This document shows positions 18,337-27,133 of a stretch of DNA of 64,000 bases, piece after piece. Each line of letters starts with the position of its first letter. The first letter of the stretch is position 1. Source of the DNA: JAUXFK01 sp034189035 (GTDB lineage Bacteria; Desulfobacterota; UBA8473); contig JAXHVA010000002.1 in NCBI GenBank assembly GCA_034189035.1, positions 1-64,000 on the forward strand, in the 5' to 3' direction. Below the pieces are notes generated by a model, which worked only from the letters and a program-made list of their open reading frames with translations, had not been told where the DNA came from and did no database searches. A program made the translations under genes and the position numbers.

Positions 18337-20067
18337 ATGGCGAGGATATTGAGAATTAATATTAAAGAAAAGACCCATTCTTTTGAAGAGATGGACAGGA
18401 GCCTGGCATCTTTGGGAGGAAGGGCTCTCACATCGAGGATTGTCCTCAATGAGGTTCCGCCGACATGCCATCCTTTAAGCAGATACAATAAATTGGTTAT
18501 ATCTCCGGGTCTGTTGTCCGGTACCACTGCGGCTAACTCTGGAAGGATCTCCATAGGGGCCAAATCACCTCTCACAGGCGGTATCAAGGAGAGCAATTCC
18601 GGTGGACTCGTTTCTCAGAAACTGGCAAAGCTGGGCATCATGGCGATTGTCTTGGAAGACCAACCTGATGACGATGGTTTTTATATGATCATCGTCAAAA
18701 AAGACTCGGTTGAAATATTGCCTGCTGATGAATACAGGGGAGTGGGTACTGCTCAGACCATAGAGAAACTCTGGGATAAGTTCGGTAAACGTGTTGGAGT
18801 GGCATGCATTGGCCCGGCAGGTGAACAGCGTCTCACCGCAGCATCCATTCAATTTGCCGATCCCAAGGGCAGGCCCGGTCGTGCTGCAGGTCGTGGGGGT
18901 CTCGGTTCTGTTATGGGCTCAAAAAGGGTCAAGGCCATTGTGGTTGATGATACGGGTTCCGGCAAGATACCCCTTGCTGATGCCGATGCATTTAAAAAGG
19001 CAACAAAACGATGGGTTGAGATACTCACTACCCATCCTGTGACAAGCCAGGCACTCTCTGCGTATGGCACTGCTGTGCTCATCAATATCATCAATGAGGC
19101 AGGTGCCCTGCCCACAAAGAATTTCCGTTTTGGCCGTTTTGAATATGCCCAGGATATCAGTGGGGAGAAGATAGCCGAGCTCATCGAAGAGCGAGGAGGG
19201 AAAAACAACGTAGGGTGCCATCCGGGATGCATAATAAACTGTTCCAATGTATACAATGACAAGGATGGAAACTTTCTCACATCCGGTTTTGAATATGAAA
19301 CCGTATGAGCCTTGGGCGCACATACAACGATTAGGGACATAGATGATATTGCCATGTTGGACAGTTTGTGTGATGATATCGGTCTCGACACAATTGAAAC
19401 CGGAGTGACTCTGGGAGTGGCCATGGAAGGGGGACTCCTCCCATGGGGAGACGGCAAGGCAGCAATAGAACTTTTGAAGAAGATCAGAGCAGGGGATCCC
19501 CTTGGAAAGATCATTGGAAACGGAGCTGCTTTCACAGGGCAGGCCTTTGGTGTGGATCGGGTCCCTGTGGTAAAAAGACAGGCCCTTCCCGCGTACGATC
19601 CTAGGGCGGTTAAAGGTATGGGTGTCACATACTGCACAACGCCTATGGGTGCTGATCATACGGCCGGATATGCAGTTGCCCCCAACATAATGAAGGTCGG
19701 CGGTGATGTGGATCCACTGAAAAAGGAGGGAAACGTTGAGACCTCCAAAGACCTCCAGGTTGCTACAGCCGCAGTTGACAGTACAGGGCTCTGTCTGTTT
19801 GTGGCTTTTGCGGTCTTGGATACTGAAGATGGAGTGCAGACTATTGTGGATATGCTCAATGCCCAGTACGGCCTCAGCCTTACGCCCGATGATGTGGTAA
19901 ATTTAGGCATTTCCATATTAAAAGACGAGCATCGATTCAATGCAATGGCCGGATTCACAAAGGCGAATGATCGGCTGCCCGATTTCTTTAAAGAGCCTTT
20001 GCCTCCACATAATACAACCTGGGATTTTACTGACGAGGAGATAGGGCAAGCCAAAGAATTCGACTAG
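18337..20067 (+). pseudogene. Aldehyde ferredoxin oxidoreductase, interrupted by in-frame TGA
   Basis: Two parts in one frame, 323 and 251 codons, separated only by TGA at 19306-19308 and together of normal AOR length (about 575). Part 1 has the N-terminal pterin-binding domain (MARILRINIKEKT, SPLTGGIKESNSGGLV, DPKGRPGRAAGRGGLGSVMG) and the 4Fe-4S Cys motif GCHPGCIINCSN. Part 2 resumes in phase with ALGAHTTIRDID and contains the last cluster ligand in DSTGLCLF. As I recall, AORs have a Trp here (EYETxWALGA), so TGG to TGA is the simplest explanation. Such enzymes oxidise aldehydes or related compounds with a W- or Mo-bispterin and ferredoxin. No hairpin like a bacterial SECIS was found after the TGA, so selenocysteine is unlikely. 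Two MoaD-like genes follow directly. Confidence 0.8.
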
Positions 20068-20072
20068 TTTAG

Positions 20073-20369
20073 ATGGCAACCTTACTCTTCAATGCATTTT
20101 CGTCTCTTCAAAAAAAGCTCAGTAAGCAGGGGCTGCCGTACTCGAATGTGTCCATCGAATTTGATGATGGGATTACTGTGATGGACCTCATCACAGAAAT
20201 GGGTATCAGCCTCCATGATATTGAGGCCGTTTTTGTCAATGGGACTGTCATGCCCTTTGATACCTTGCTTCGGGATGGAGATCGTGTGGCACTTGTCCCA
20301 CCTGGGGTTCCAGGGCCATATCGCGTGCTTTTGGGAATGAAAAGAAAGTCGAAGACTGAAACCACATAG
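20073..20369 (+). CDS. MoaD/ThiS-like ubiquitin-fold protein
   Basis: A 98-residue beta-grasp protein starting five bases after the oxidoreductase stop. The fold signature is TVMDLITEMGISLHDIEAVFVNG...DTLLRDGDRVALVPPGVPGPY. The family donates sulfur for the dithiolene of molybdopterin or tungstopterin through a C-terminal Gly-Gly. Here the protein ends in YRVLLGMKRKSKTETT with no Gly-Gly, so it may not be a classical sulfur carrier, or it may need trimming. Proteins of this type next to AOR genes are common in anaerobes and are thought to serve cofactor insertion or act as a subunit; this is inference. Confidence 0.75.
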   Translation: MATLLFNAFSSLQKKLSKQGLPYSNVSIEFDDGITVMDLITEMGISLHDIEAVFVNGTVMPFDTLLRDGDRVALVPPGVPGPYRVLLGMKRKSKTETT

Positions 20370-20379
20370 GCCTTTCACA

Positions 20380-20688
20380 ATGGAGAGAAAGATTCAATTG
20401 AGGTTATTTGCATCTTTGAGGAGTTTCTCGCCTGCGGATTCGGACAACTTTACTGTATCACACGGTGAAACCATTGAAAGTATCCTCAAACGACTCGATA
20501 TTCCCCAAGATGAGGTGAGCCTCATTATAATCGATGGTGTGAGAAAGGATATTACATCGAGATTGGAAGGAGGAGAGAGGGTCGGTATATTTCCTCTGAT
20601 AGGGGGAGGGTTGTCTTCAATACGCAGATTTGAGTATTACGGTATTTTCAAGAGGTTTTTCACCTCTTTCTCCTGTTTGCCCCAGTAA
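20380..20688 (+). CDS. MoaD-like sulfur-carrier protein with a read-through C-terminal extension
   Basis: A 102-residue beta-grasp protein 10 bases downstream of the other MoaD-like gene. The core (IQLRLFASLRSFSP ... VSLIIIDGVRKDITSRLEGGERVGIFPLIGGG) would normally end at the Gly-Gly-Gly at residues 75-77. Instead the frame continues for 25 residues (LSSIRRFEYYGIFKRFFTSFSC...) and runs about 50 bases into the 3' end of the opposite-strand DUF4157 gene. The extension looks non-native, as if the original stop was lost when the neighbouring sequence joined here. With the tail in place the Gly-Gly cannot be adenylated, so sulfur-carrier function is doubtful unless it is cleaved. Confidence 0.7.
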   Translation: MERKIQLRLFASLRSFSPADSDNFTVSHGETIESILKRLDIPQDEVSLIIIDGVRKDITSRLEGGERVGIFPLIGGGLSSIRRFEYYGIFKRFFTSFSCLPQ

Positions 20689-23600
20689 GTTTTCTCTACC
20701 AGTTTCTTCCATGACCGGTTGCCTTTTATCTCATTGATCTCGTCATTGCTCAAAAATACGGTTGATATGGCCAGATGTAAGAGATGATCCCTGAATTGTT
20801 TTTTTGTTTTCCCTCTGTAACCTGCGATTTCTTTACGGAGATTTTCCAGTCTGTGCGAACCTATGAGGTTTATCCCTTCAGGAAAGAGGTACGCATTGAC
20901 TTTATCCCGGAATCCCCTTTTATTCTTATCATAGTTTTTCTTGACAAATGGATAGGTCGGGTTTCCATACATGTGTTCAAAGATTGCCCTAGCCCGGGGA
21001 GATTTGGGTCCTCTGTTGTCCATGGTTTTGTCATAGGCCGTTGAAAGTTTATCTGTCTCGGCATTTCCTTCATTCCAGTATGCACGGAATTCAGACCTGT
21101 AATTCTCAAAATCCGATGAGCTTTTGGTGCCTGGACCCCTGTCAAGTGCATGGATGGCTTCATGAGTGATGAGCTCAATGATATCTTTGTTGTCTCTTTT
21201 TGTTCCAGGATGTTCCATTGATGGGGTCAGGTTAATAAAGATTGTAGATCTGAATCTACTGTTATTCCAATACCAGCCAATTGCTCCGGGTTCTCCGACC
21301 AATGTGTTTCTTCTGCTCACAGCAATATGACCCAGATGGTAGGCTAGAGCCTCCTTTTGAGAATAATATTCTCTGCCCGCCCTGTACTCTCTTCTTACAT
21401 ATTTGGCTGAATCCGGCCGGATCAGGGTAGGCTCAAGGATGAGGACTTTCTCTTGGATAGTCTCTGCTAACCTTACCTGTTGTGGATTCTTGCTTGCCAG
21501 CATATCGTCCAGTACACTGTTGGGGGATTTACCCACGGCATTCAGTTCTTTATAATCAGAATCTGCCTGGGCAAGAAGAGCGGTTTTCTGATCAGCCATG
21601 CTTTTTGTTGATTTGGGTTTCTGGATTTTAAAGCTACGCATGAAATTTTTAATAGATGCTGCATTTGAGAAAAAGTCGACTTTCGCTTCGATATCATCTT
21701 CCTTGGTCGCATTTGAGCCCTGCAATATGATCTTGCTGCAAACAACCCTCTTGTTTGCATAAGGTCCAAACTCCACATTCTCCTTTTTTTCTGCACTGGT
21801 ACCGTTCTTTAACAACTCCCCGTTAACTGAGATATCGAGTCCCCTGTTTAGTGGTTCTTTAACAGGCCCGCTGGAGTCATAGAGGTATGGTTCAATCTCC
21901 AGGGGTTCTTGCCCACCGAAATAGTGAACACTATCACCCGGATCAAAGTGCTTCATTGAATTCTGATCCGTGTAAAAAACACCGGGCTCGATATGCGCCT
22001 TGAACCAATCGAGGCGTTTGTCATTTACCTTGACCTTTTTTGTCTTAGGTGTTTGTTTGTAAGTATATGTCGGATGATCAACTTCTAAAGATGCAGTAAA
22101 CTCCGTAAAACCGGCAGTGAGATTCCTCACATCACCTTTTAATCTATGCACTTCTCCTTTTTTGGATCCTGGCTTCCATTTCTTTGTGCTCATATTATCC
22201 TTGAATCTGAGCTTTGGTGTTATCTCGATCTTACTGCTGATATCGAGTCCGGCAGGGTCCCTTACGCTCTCTCCAAAGAAAGAGAATATCTTGTTCTCAG
22301 TCTTACTGTTCATGGTGCTTTTCGTAGGAGCCATGTACTGTATATTCAGCCCTTTTATAAATGTTTCCTGGTCCGGTGTCAGGGCCTTGGCAGTTTTTTT
22401 CGGCTTGGGTGCAGGTGGTGGGGCGACTGACCTGTATGCGTCTCTAAGATACCTTCTCAGATCAGAACGGAGTGATTCACCCTTTACAGTTCTTTCAATG
22501 ATGGTCCGCCATTCATGCGATGTTTTTATCACTTCTCTGTCATACGGGTCCAGTTGAACGGCGATTGGTTGTATTGTATTCTTGAATGCCACATACTTGG
22601 CATTGCTTAAGTCATTAGACCGGATAAGCATTTGCTTGAAAAAGACCTTTCTCAGATCATGCAATCGTGGAGAGACGATAATGTTGGGCGATTCAGGACC
22701 AATATACTGGTCAACAAGGGTTTTCATGCCTGATCTTTTTCCTACAATACCAGCCTTGTTCTTGTCATAGGCTTTTTTTAATTGAGGATCTGAATTGTAT
22801 ATTTTTTCAAATATGGCCCTTGACCTTTTTGTTCTTGGGCCTTTACTGGAGAGTGACTGATCGAATTCAAGATCATCTTTGGCAGTCATGGTCGAAAATG
22901 GTGATGTACCCCAATATGAATTGAATACGCTCTGGTATGTAATGAACGGACCACTTTTACCGGTAATTTTATACATTGCTTCATGTCCCTGGTAAACAGC
23001 GGTGGATATCATTTCATCTTTCGTTGATGGGAGGACAGGGGAAGAGTTCTTAAATTGACCGGATCCCAGCCCTTCCAGATAATTGCGGACAGCCAGGGGG
23101 AGCGGATCCGGATCTTTCTGGTCATTGCCGAACAAGAGGATTGCAACTGCACGCCAGGCATCAGGAACACTGATATCTTTATTGGCCATATGACCTTCAA
23201 TGGCTGACTTTACAGCAATACTCTTTTCATGTGCACCATCTTCCTTTCTGAGAATACCCAGATATTTATCTTTGTCTGCAGGGGCGCTTGCTACAATAGT
23301 GCCCAGATCTGTTATCACATCACCGGCCGGTTTCCGCGCGATTTGTTGGGGTATAATATCCTTTCTTTGCTGAATGGTATGTACCAGTTCATGAGCCAGG
23401 AGTTTTTTCCCGGATGAAGATTCCGGGTTATACTGCCCCTCTCCAAAATAGACATCCTGTCCATATGTAAATGCCCTTGCTCCGATCTGTTTATTCATGC
23501 GTTGTGCGCTTAACCCGGTATGAACCTTCACATCGCTGAACTTGACACCAAAACTCCTTTCCATAGAGGAACGGGTCTGTTTGGTCATAGGAGAGCCGCT

Positions 23601-24074
23601 GTATTTGCTGCTGTACAGACTGCTCTCAAATCCGGGATGAGCCTCTTTTGCTGTGCTGAAATCTTTTCTTTGAAGTCGTTTCGGTTGGAGCATTTCCTGT
23701 TCTTCTTCCAGAGGCTGCCTTTGAATCCATTTTGCCTGAAGCATCTCTCGTTCTTCTTCCAAGGGTTGCGTTTGGATCTGCTTGGGTTGAATCATCTCTT
23801 CTTGTTCCAGTGATTGCTTTTGTATCCAGGGACTTACCCGAGAAATACTAACGTGATTTGTGACAAGTGGAATTCCAGATTCAGAAGCAGGTAGTCCATT
23901 TTCTGTAATGCGATGAGCCTCCTGCTCATATCTGTCAACATCTTTGCCGATCATTAGCCTGGCCTGGATACCCGGGTAGTCATGACCGGCCGATTTGTGT
24001 GGTGTTTTTCCGGTTTTATTAGCGGCTGCTTTACTGACAGTACCTTGATCGTTATACGACTGATATGTTTTCAA
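20637..24074 (-). CDS. DUF4157 protein with duplicated HExxH-type modules
   Basis: A 1145-residue soluble protein with no signal peptide. Residues 87-136 hold three 16-17-residue repeats (QPLEEEQEMLQPKRLQR type). Residues about 150-240 form a DUF4157 domain with SMERSFGVKFSDVKVHTG and the zinc-metallopeptidase motif HELVH (228-232). The remainder contains two related modules. Module A (about 355-543) has GHEAMYK and GPRTKRSRAIFEKIY. Module B (about 964-1145) has THEAIHALD and GPKSPRARAIFEHMY. Both share YDKNK and the R-L-x-x-L-R-K block. Module B keeps a full HEAIH; module A has HEAMY, missing the second His. DUF4157 proteins are often linked to extracellular contractile injection systems or polymorphic toxins, but no such locus is visible here. 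Best guess: a secreted or delivered multi-domain protease or toxin; target unknown. Confidence 0.75.
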   Translation of the reverse strand: MKTYQSYNDQGTVSKAAANKTGKTPHKSAGHDYPGIQARLMIGKDVDRYEQEAHRITENGLPASESGIPLVTNHVSISRVSPWIQKQSLEQEEMIQPKQIQTQPLEEEREMLQAKWIQRQPLEEEQEMLQPKRLQRKDFSTAKEAHPGFESSLYSSKYSGSPMTKQTRSSMERSFGVKFSDVKVHTGLSAQRMNKQIGARAFTYGQDVYFGEGQYNPESSSGKKLLAHELVHTIQQRKDIIPQQIARKPAGDVITDLGTIVASAPADKDKYLGILRKEDGAHEKSIAVKSAIEGHMANKDISVPDAWRAVAILLFGNDQKDPDPLPLAVRNYLEGLGSGQFKNSSPVLPSTKDEMISTAVYQGHEAMYKITGKSGPFITYQSVFNSYWGTSPFSTMTAKDDLEFDQSLSSKGPRTKRSRAIFEKIYNSDPQLKKAYDKNKAGIVGKRSGMKTLVDQYIGPESPNIIVSPRLHDLRKVFFKQMLIRSNDLSNAKYVAFKNTIQPIAVQLDPYDREVIKTSHEWRTIIERTVKGESLRSDLRRYLRDAYRSVAPPPAPKPKKTAKALTPDQETFIKGLNIQYMAPTKSTMNSKTENKIFSFFGESVRDPAGLDISSKIEITPKLRFKDNMSTKKWKPGSKKGEVHRLKGDVRNLTAGFTEFTASLEVDHPTYTYKQTPKTKKVKVNDKRLDWFKAHIEPGVFYTDQNSMKHFDPGDSVHYFGGQEPLEIEPYLYDSSGPVKEPLNRGLDISVNGELLKNGTSAEKKENVEFGPYANKRVVCSKIILQGSNATKEDDIEAKVDFFSNAASIKNFMRSFKIQKPKSTKSMADQKTALLAQADSDYKELNAVGKSPNSVLDDMLASKNPQQVRLAETIQEKVLILEPTLIRPDSAKYVRREYRAGREYYSQKEALAYHLGHIAVSRRNTLVGEPGAIGWYWNNSRFRSTIFINLTPSMEHPGTKRDNKDIIELITHEAIHALDRGPGTKSSSDFENYRSEFRAYWNEGNAETDKLSTAYDKTMDNRGPKSPRARAIFEHMYGNPTYPFVKKNYDKNKRGFRDKVNAYLFPEGINLIGSHRLENLRKEIAGYRGKTKKQFRDHLLHLAISTVFLSNDEINEIKGNRSWKKLVEKTYWGKQEKEVKNLLKIP
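23667..23816 (-). repeat. Three tandem coding repeats in the DUF4157 protein
   Basis: The stretch encoding residues 87-136 consists of three units: QSLEQEEMIQPKQIQT, QPLEEEREMLQAKWIQR and QPLEEEQEMLQPKRLQR. The last two differ at only a few positions. The repeats are charged and probably form a helical spacer before the DUF4157 domain. Confidence 0.8.
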
Positions 24075-24108
24075 TTATTTGGTTCTGCTTTCTTTATAAG
24101 ATTCTTTC

Positions 24109-24213
24109 TTACTTAATGCCTTCCTCAATAAATTTGGCCGCGATGATGATATTTTCATGTTTAGGGATATGTGTGAGCTGTATCTGATTCCGTTTAAAAC
24201 CCCACAAGCCTAG
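24109..24213 (-). pseudogene. C-terminal fragment of an unknown protein
   Basis: A 34-residue open frame with no start, reading LGLWGFKRNQIQLTHIPKHE then NIIIAAKFIEEGIK and a TAA stop. It looks like a protein C-terminus rather than random sequence, and part of it (IQLTHI) recurs at about 15850. I do not recognise the family. Confidence 0.3.
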
Positions 24214-24222
24214 ATTCCCACT

Positions 24223-24325
24223 GATCTTCTTATATGTTCTTTTCGAAGCCGATGAACGGATGGATCGTCAATAAGAACTGAGAAGCCGAGGCTATACCAT
24301 TGAAAAGTTGGAGGACAGGGTATGA
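24223..24325 (+). repeat. Direct repeat copy 1, RAYT-like coding remnant
   Basis: This 103-base stretch is nearly identical to 46300-46402 in the same orientation. It reads IFLYVLFEADERMDRQ, a TAA, then ELRSRGYTIEKLEDRV; the other copy has Tyr in place of the TAA. The sequence resembles the C-terminal part of REP-associated or other Y1-type transposases. In both places a VapBC-like pair lies further along in the same order, so it marks a larger duplicated segment. Confidence 0.65.
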
Positions 24326-24402
24326 GAGATTTGCCGGCATAATTACTGAATTACAAATGTACTTTCCCCTGATCCCTTCTTCCTCCTAATCCCTTACAGG
24401 TT

Positions 24403-24528
24403 TTTTCGGATGAGGGTATATTGGGGAGCAGCGAATTTGTAAAGAACGTCATTGACGATGCAGAGGAAAAGGTCAAAGAGACTTTGAGATTATCTTTGAA
24501 GATAACTGATTTGCCTTCTATCCTCTAA
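24403..24528 (+). pseudogene. RAYT-type transposase fragment
   Basis: An open stretch of 41 codons without a start: FSDEGILGSSEFVKNVIDDA then EEKVKETLRLSLKITDLPSI and a stop. The pattern ILGSxEFVxxVIxDAE is typical of the region following the Y1 catalytic domain of REP-associated tyrosine transposases, as remembered. The 500 bases after it, up to the CoA-transferase gene, contain only the antitoxin fragment listed next. Confidence 0.45.
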
Positions 24529-24815
24529 AATCAATTTGATGGCTTTTGACAAACTTTTAAGATAGCCAACACTTATATCCCTTAGTCTATGATATTGAAA
24601 CACAAAATGCAACACAAGAAAACAACAAAAGGATACACGAATAAGAAGCAGAACCTCACTGATGACTTGAAGGTAAGATGCTCAATAGGTACATGAATAT
24701 TGAAAGGACGCTATGAATCTTTTTCTGTAAGGAGAGGTGAGAGCATTGTTAAAGAAGAGGGTATTTAAGACTATGGTTTTTTAGGAAGCTATGCACTATG
24801 CCAGACTGCAACAAT

Positions 24816-24905
24816 TCAGACCACATTATTTTTAATTTTCTTCAGTATGTTAGAGCCATCTTGTCTTAAATCACTCACCGGAATGATATCCAATAATTTT
24901 CCCAT
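24816..24905 (-). pseudogene. Phd/YefM-type antitoxin N-terminal remnant
   Basis: ATG at 24905 with AGGAAG upstream opens a 29-residue frame, MGKLLDIIPVSDLRQDGSNI plus LKKIKNNVV, then TGA. The IIPVSDLRQD start is characteristic of Phd/YefM antitoxins, which are normally 75-90 residues. The rest is degraded and no toxin gene follows. Confidence 0.45.
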
Positions 24906-25038
24906 AGCATACTTCCTATTGTACTTTTAATTGTACCGCTAAATGTGTTCTAAAGCAAGGAGTTTCTGGAATTCTACAATATTCATTGACATATCCACAT
25001 ATCCTGTAAATTGCCCCCATATTTGCGTGGATCTGTAC

Positions 25039-26511
25039 TTAGGGATAAAATAGCCTTTGCGCCTCTTTCTTTAGTTCAGCTCTACAGTCGGGATGGGCAA
25101 TGGCGATAAGCTCACCAGCCCGCTCACGATTTGACTTCCCATGGAGTCGAGCAATGCCATATTCAGTGATTACATAATCGGCCCAGTAGCGGGGTATGGT
25201 CACCGCTATACCCGCATCAAACATGGGCACGATATTGGAGATAGTTCCACCCAAAGAGGTTGAGCTGAGCAAACTGATCGCCTTGCCCCCTTTGGCGTGC
25301 AAGGCCCCTATATGACATTCCGGCTGTCCCCCAGCCCCATAGACTATGGTAGGTCCAGGAACATACTCAGCAGTTATCTGGCCCAAAAGGTCGATGGACA
25401 AGATCGAGTTTATCGCTGTCATGTTTTCCTGTTCGGCGAACTGTCGAAATACTATGTGAGGATCATATGATTCACAATTGGGATTGCTTTCAATGATATT
25501 CATCAATTCTTTCTCAGAGGCGCCCTCCCATGAGCATGTCACTGATTTCCCAGGCCGAATGGTCTTATGTTTGCCTGTTATCACCCCTTGATCTATCAGA
25601 GTGGCCACCATCCTGCCGCTAATCTCAGAGTGAAGCCCAAGGTCAAGTCTGTTATCGAATACTCCCAAACCGGGCATATATGCCGTAGGAGTACCAGCGC
25701 CGAGCTGAATGCAGTCCCCATCCTTGATAAGCGTAGAAAGATAACCAGCGATACTTTTTTCAGCCTCGGTGGGTGCTTCTAATCCAAGCCATTTGGGAGC
25801 CAGATCAAGAAAGGTCATTGGAACTATCTCAAGCATGGGCACAATCCTTCCTCTCATCCGAGGCCCTAACTCCCATATAAATTTGGAAATTTTCTCCTTC
25901 CTCTCTGATTCCATCCTGTCTAAAAAAGGCTCAACCTCCTCATCCCACATCATGGGAGAATCATGTTCTACAAAGGCATCTATCTCGGAGACATGCATAA
26001 AAGTATCACCAAAAACAAAAGACATTGTAGAATCTATCTCGGCAATGATCTTCCTGGCAAATTTAGCACAGGTCTTCTTGTACCATAGTACAGGGCCCAA
26101 GTTGCAGAATCCCCGCTCGTTGGGAGGACGAACCTTAATGAGAAGTACATCGACCGGTTTTATATCCATCGGCCTTTCCTCGTAGTCAAAGAGTTTACGC
26201 ATATTGCCAATGGCAAAGGGCATATAATCGAGCCTTCGCTCCCTCACCCCATCCCGGGCCAGAAGAGTAAAGTTAACTATCGTAACAAGAAAGGACTCCT
26301 CATAACCTGGGTAGAAAAACAGATATGGAGAACCAGGAGCAGATAAATCGATGTGTACACCCCTCAACTCATCCTTTCGCGCTATTATTGCTGTAATTAT
26401 TTCATCAGGAGTATCAGATACAGGGATATGTACCCGATCCCCAGATTTGATGAGCTTAGCGGCCTGTTCAAAGGACATCAGCTTTTTTTTATACTCATCT
26501 CGCCAATTCAT
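25039..26511 (-). CDS. Acetyl-CoA hydrolase/CoA-transferase family protein
   Basis: A 490-residue CoA-transferase of the Cat1/4-hydroxybutyrate CoA-transferase type (class I). The N-terminal domain (FEQAAKLIKSGDRVHIPVSD, VLLIKVRPPNERGFCNLGP) and C-terminal domain (LIKDGDCIQLGAGTPTAYMP, LGLHSEISGRMV, IVYGAGGQPECHIGALHAKG, ADYVITEYGIARLHGKSNRE) are in the expected order. The Glu in LHSEISG is the likely thioester-forming residue. The enzyme would move CoA between carboxylic acids, as used in fermentation and syntrophic acid metabolism. AGGAGG lies a few bases before the ATG at 26511. It stands alone among remnants, so its partners are not clear. The exact acyl substrate cannot be read from the sequence. 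Confidence 0.88.
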   Translation of the reverse strand: MNWRDEYKKKLMSFEQAAKLIKSGDRVHIPVSDTPDEIITAIIARKDELRGVHIDLSAPGSPYLFFYPGYEESFLVTIVNFTLLARDGVRERRLDYMPFAIGNMRKLFDYEERPMDIKPVDVLLIKVRPPNERGFCNLGPVLWYKKTCAKFARKIIAEIDSTMSFVFGDTFMHVSEIDAFVEHDSPMMWDEEVEPFLDRMESERKEKISKFIWELGPRMRGRIVPMLEIVPMTFLDLAPKWLGLEAPTEAEKSIAGYLSTLIKDGDCIQLGAGTPTAYMPGLGVFDNRLDLGLHSEISGRMVATLIDQGVITGKHKTIRPGKSVTCSWEGASEKELMNIIESNPNCESYDPHIVFRQFAEQENMTAINSILSIDLLGQITAEYVPGPTIVYGAGGQPECHIGALHAKGGKAISLLSSTSLGGTISNIVPMFDAGIAVTIPRYWADYVITEYGIARLHGKSNRERAGELIAIAHPDCRAELKKEAQRLFYP

Positions 26512-27133
26512 GTTTTCCCTCCTTTCTTATCTATTCGATTATCCGATAGCTTAATTTTAAAACCTCGCCGCAGGATCAGGTCGTGTCTGAATTTTTCGGG
26601 AGCAAATGGAAAAGCGCTCTCTACCCGCAGCTGGCTGGGGCAACCACGCTTTAACTTCCACTTATTAAAGATACTAAAACCATCTTTGTCTGGGAAGGCG
26701 TTTCCATGTACCTTACCGAAGAGGAAATTTGTTATACACTGAATGCAATAAAAGTCCTGTCTCCATAAAGTGCTTATTTATATTTTGATATAATGTAAAA
26801 AGAGGTAATGTGAATATAGGCATAACAGATTTATGAAAAAAGCGGACGCTATGCCTTTTCCCCTGAATGATGAACCGATGAAATGGTGTGCTAATAGGAA
26901 AAAGTTAACCCGGTTACTGAATGAGCATAGTTATCCATGCTTACCGAATCCATCAATATTGGGGACGATGCAGAGCGGTTGCTAAGTACCCAATCTATTA
27001 AAATACCAGAGAATATTATGAAATTAAAGGGCACGAGAACTCCTTCTGGGTTTCTATACTTCCTGGGTCAAAGAGGGGAGATGTCCTCCTTTAGTTTTTC
27101 AGCTGTTAGCCATCTGGTGCAATCTTTTGTTCG
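26512..27133. other. Intergenic region with methyltransferase debris
   Basis: About 620 bases. A methyltransferase fragment (26670-26768) is recognisable. Further short plus-strand frames at 26834-26970 and 26937-27137 may belong to the same decayed gene but cannot be assigned. No RNA gene or repeat was seen. Confidence 0.4.
26670..26768 (+). pseudogene. Fragment of an LCM-type SAM-dependent methyltransferase
   Basis: An open frame reading DTKTIFVWEGVSMYLTEEEI then CYTLNAIKVLSP and a stop. The block FxWEGVxMYLTEE is diagnostic of the leucine carboxyl methyltransferase-like family (class I SAM-dependent, PF04072), which is normally 260-300 residues. The start and most of the gene are missing. 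Confidence 0.5.

Noticed and set aside
19306..19360. Selenocysteine at the AOR TGA
   Set aside because: No clear SECIS-like hairpin follows and the position is Trp-like, not Cys-like, from what I recall of the family.
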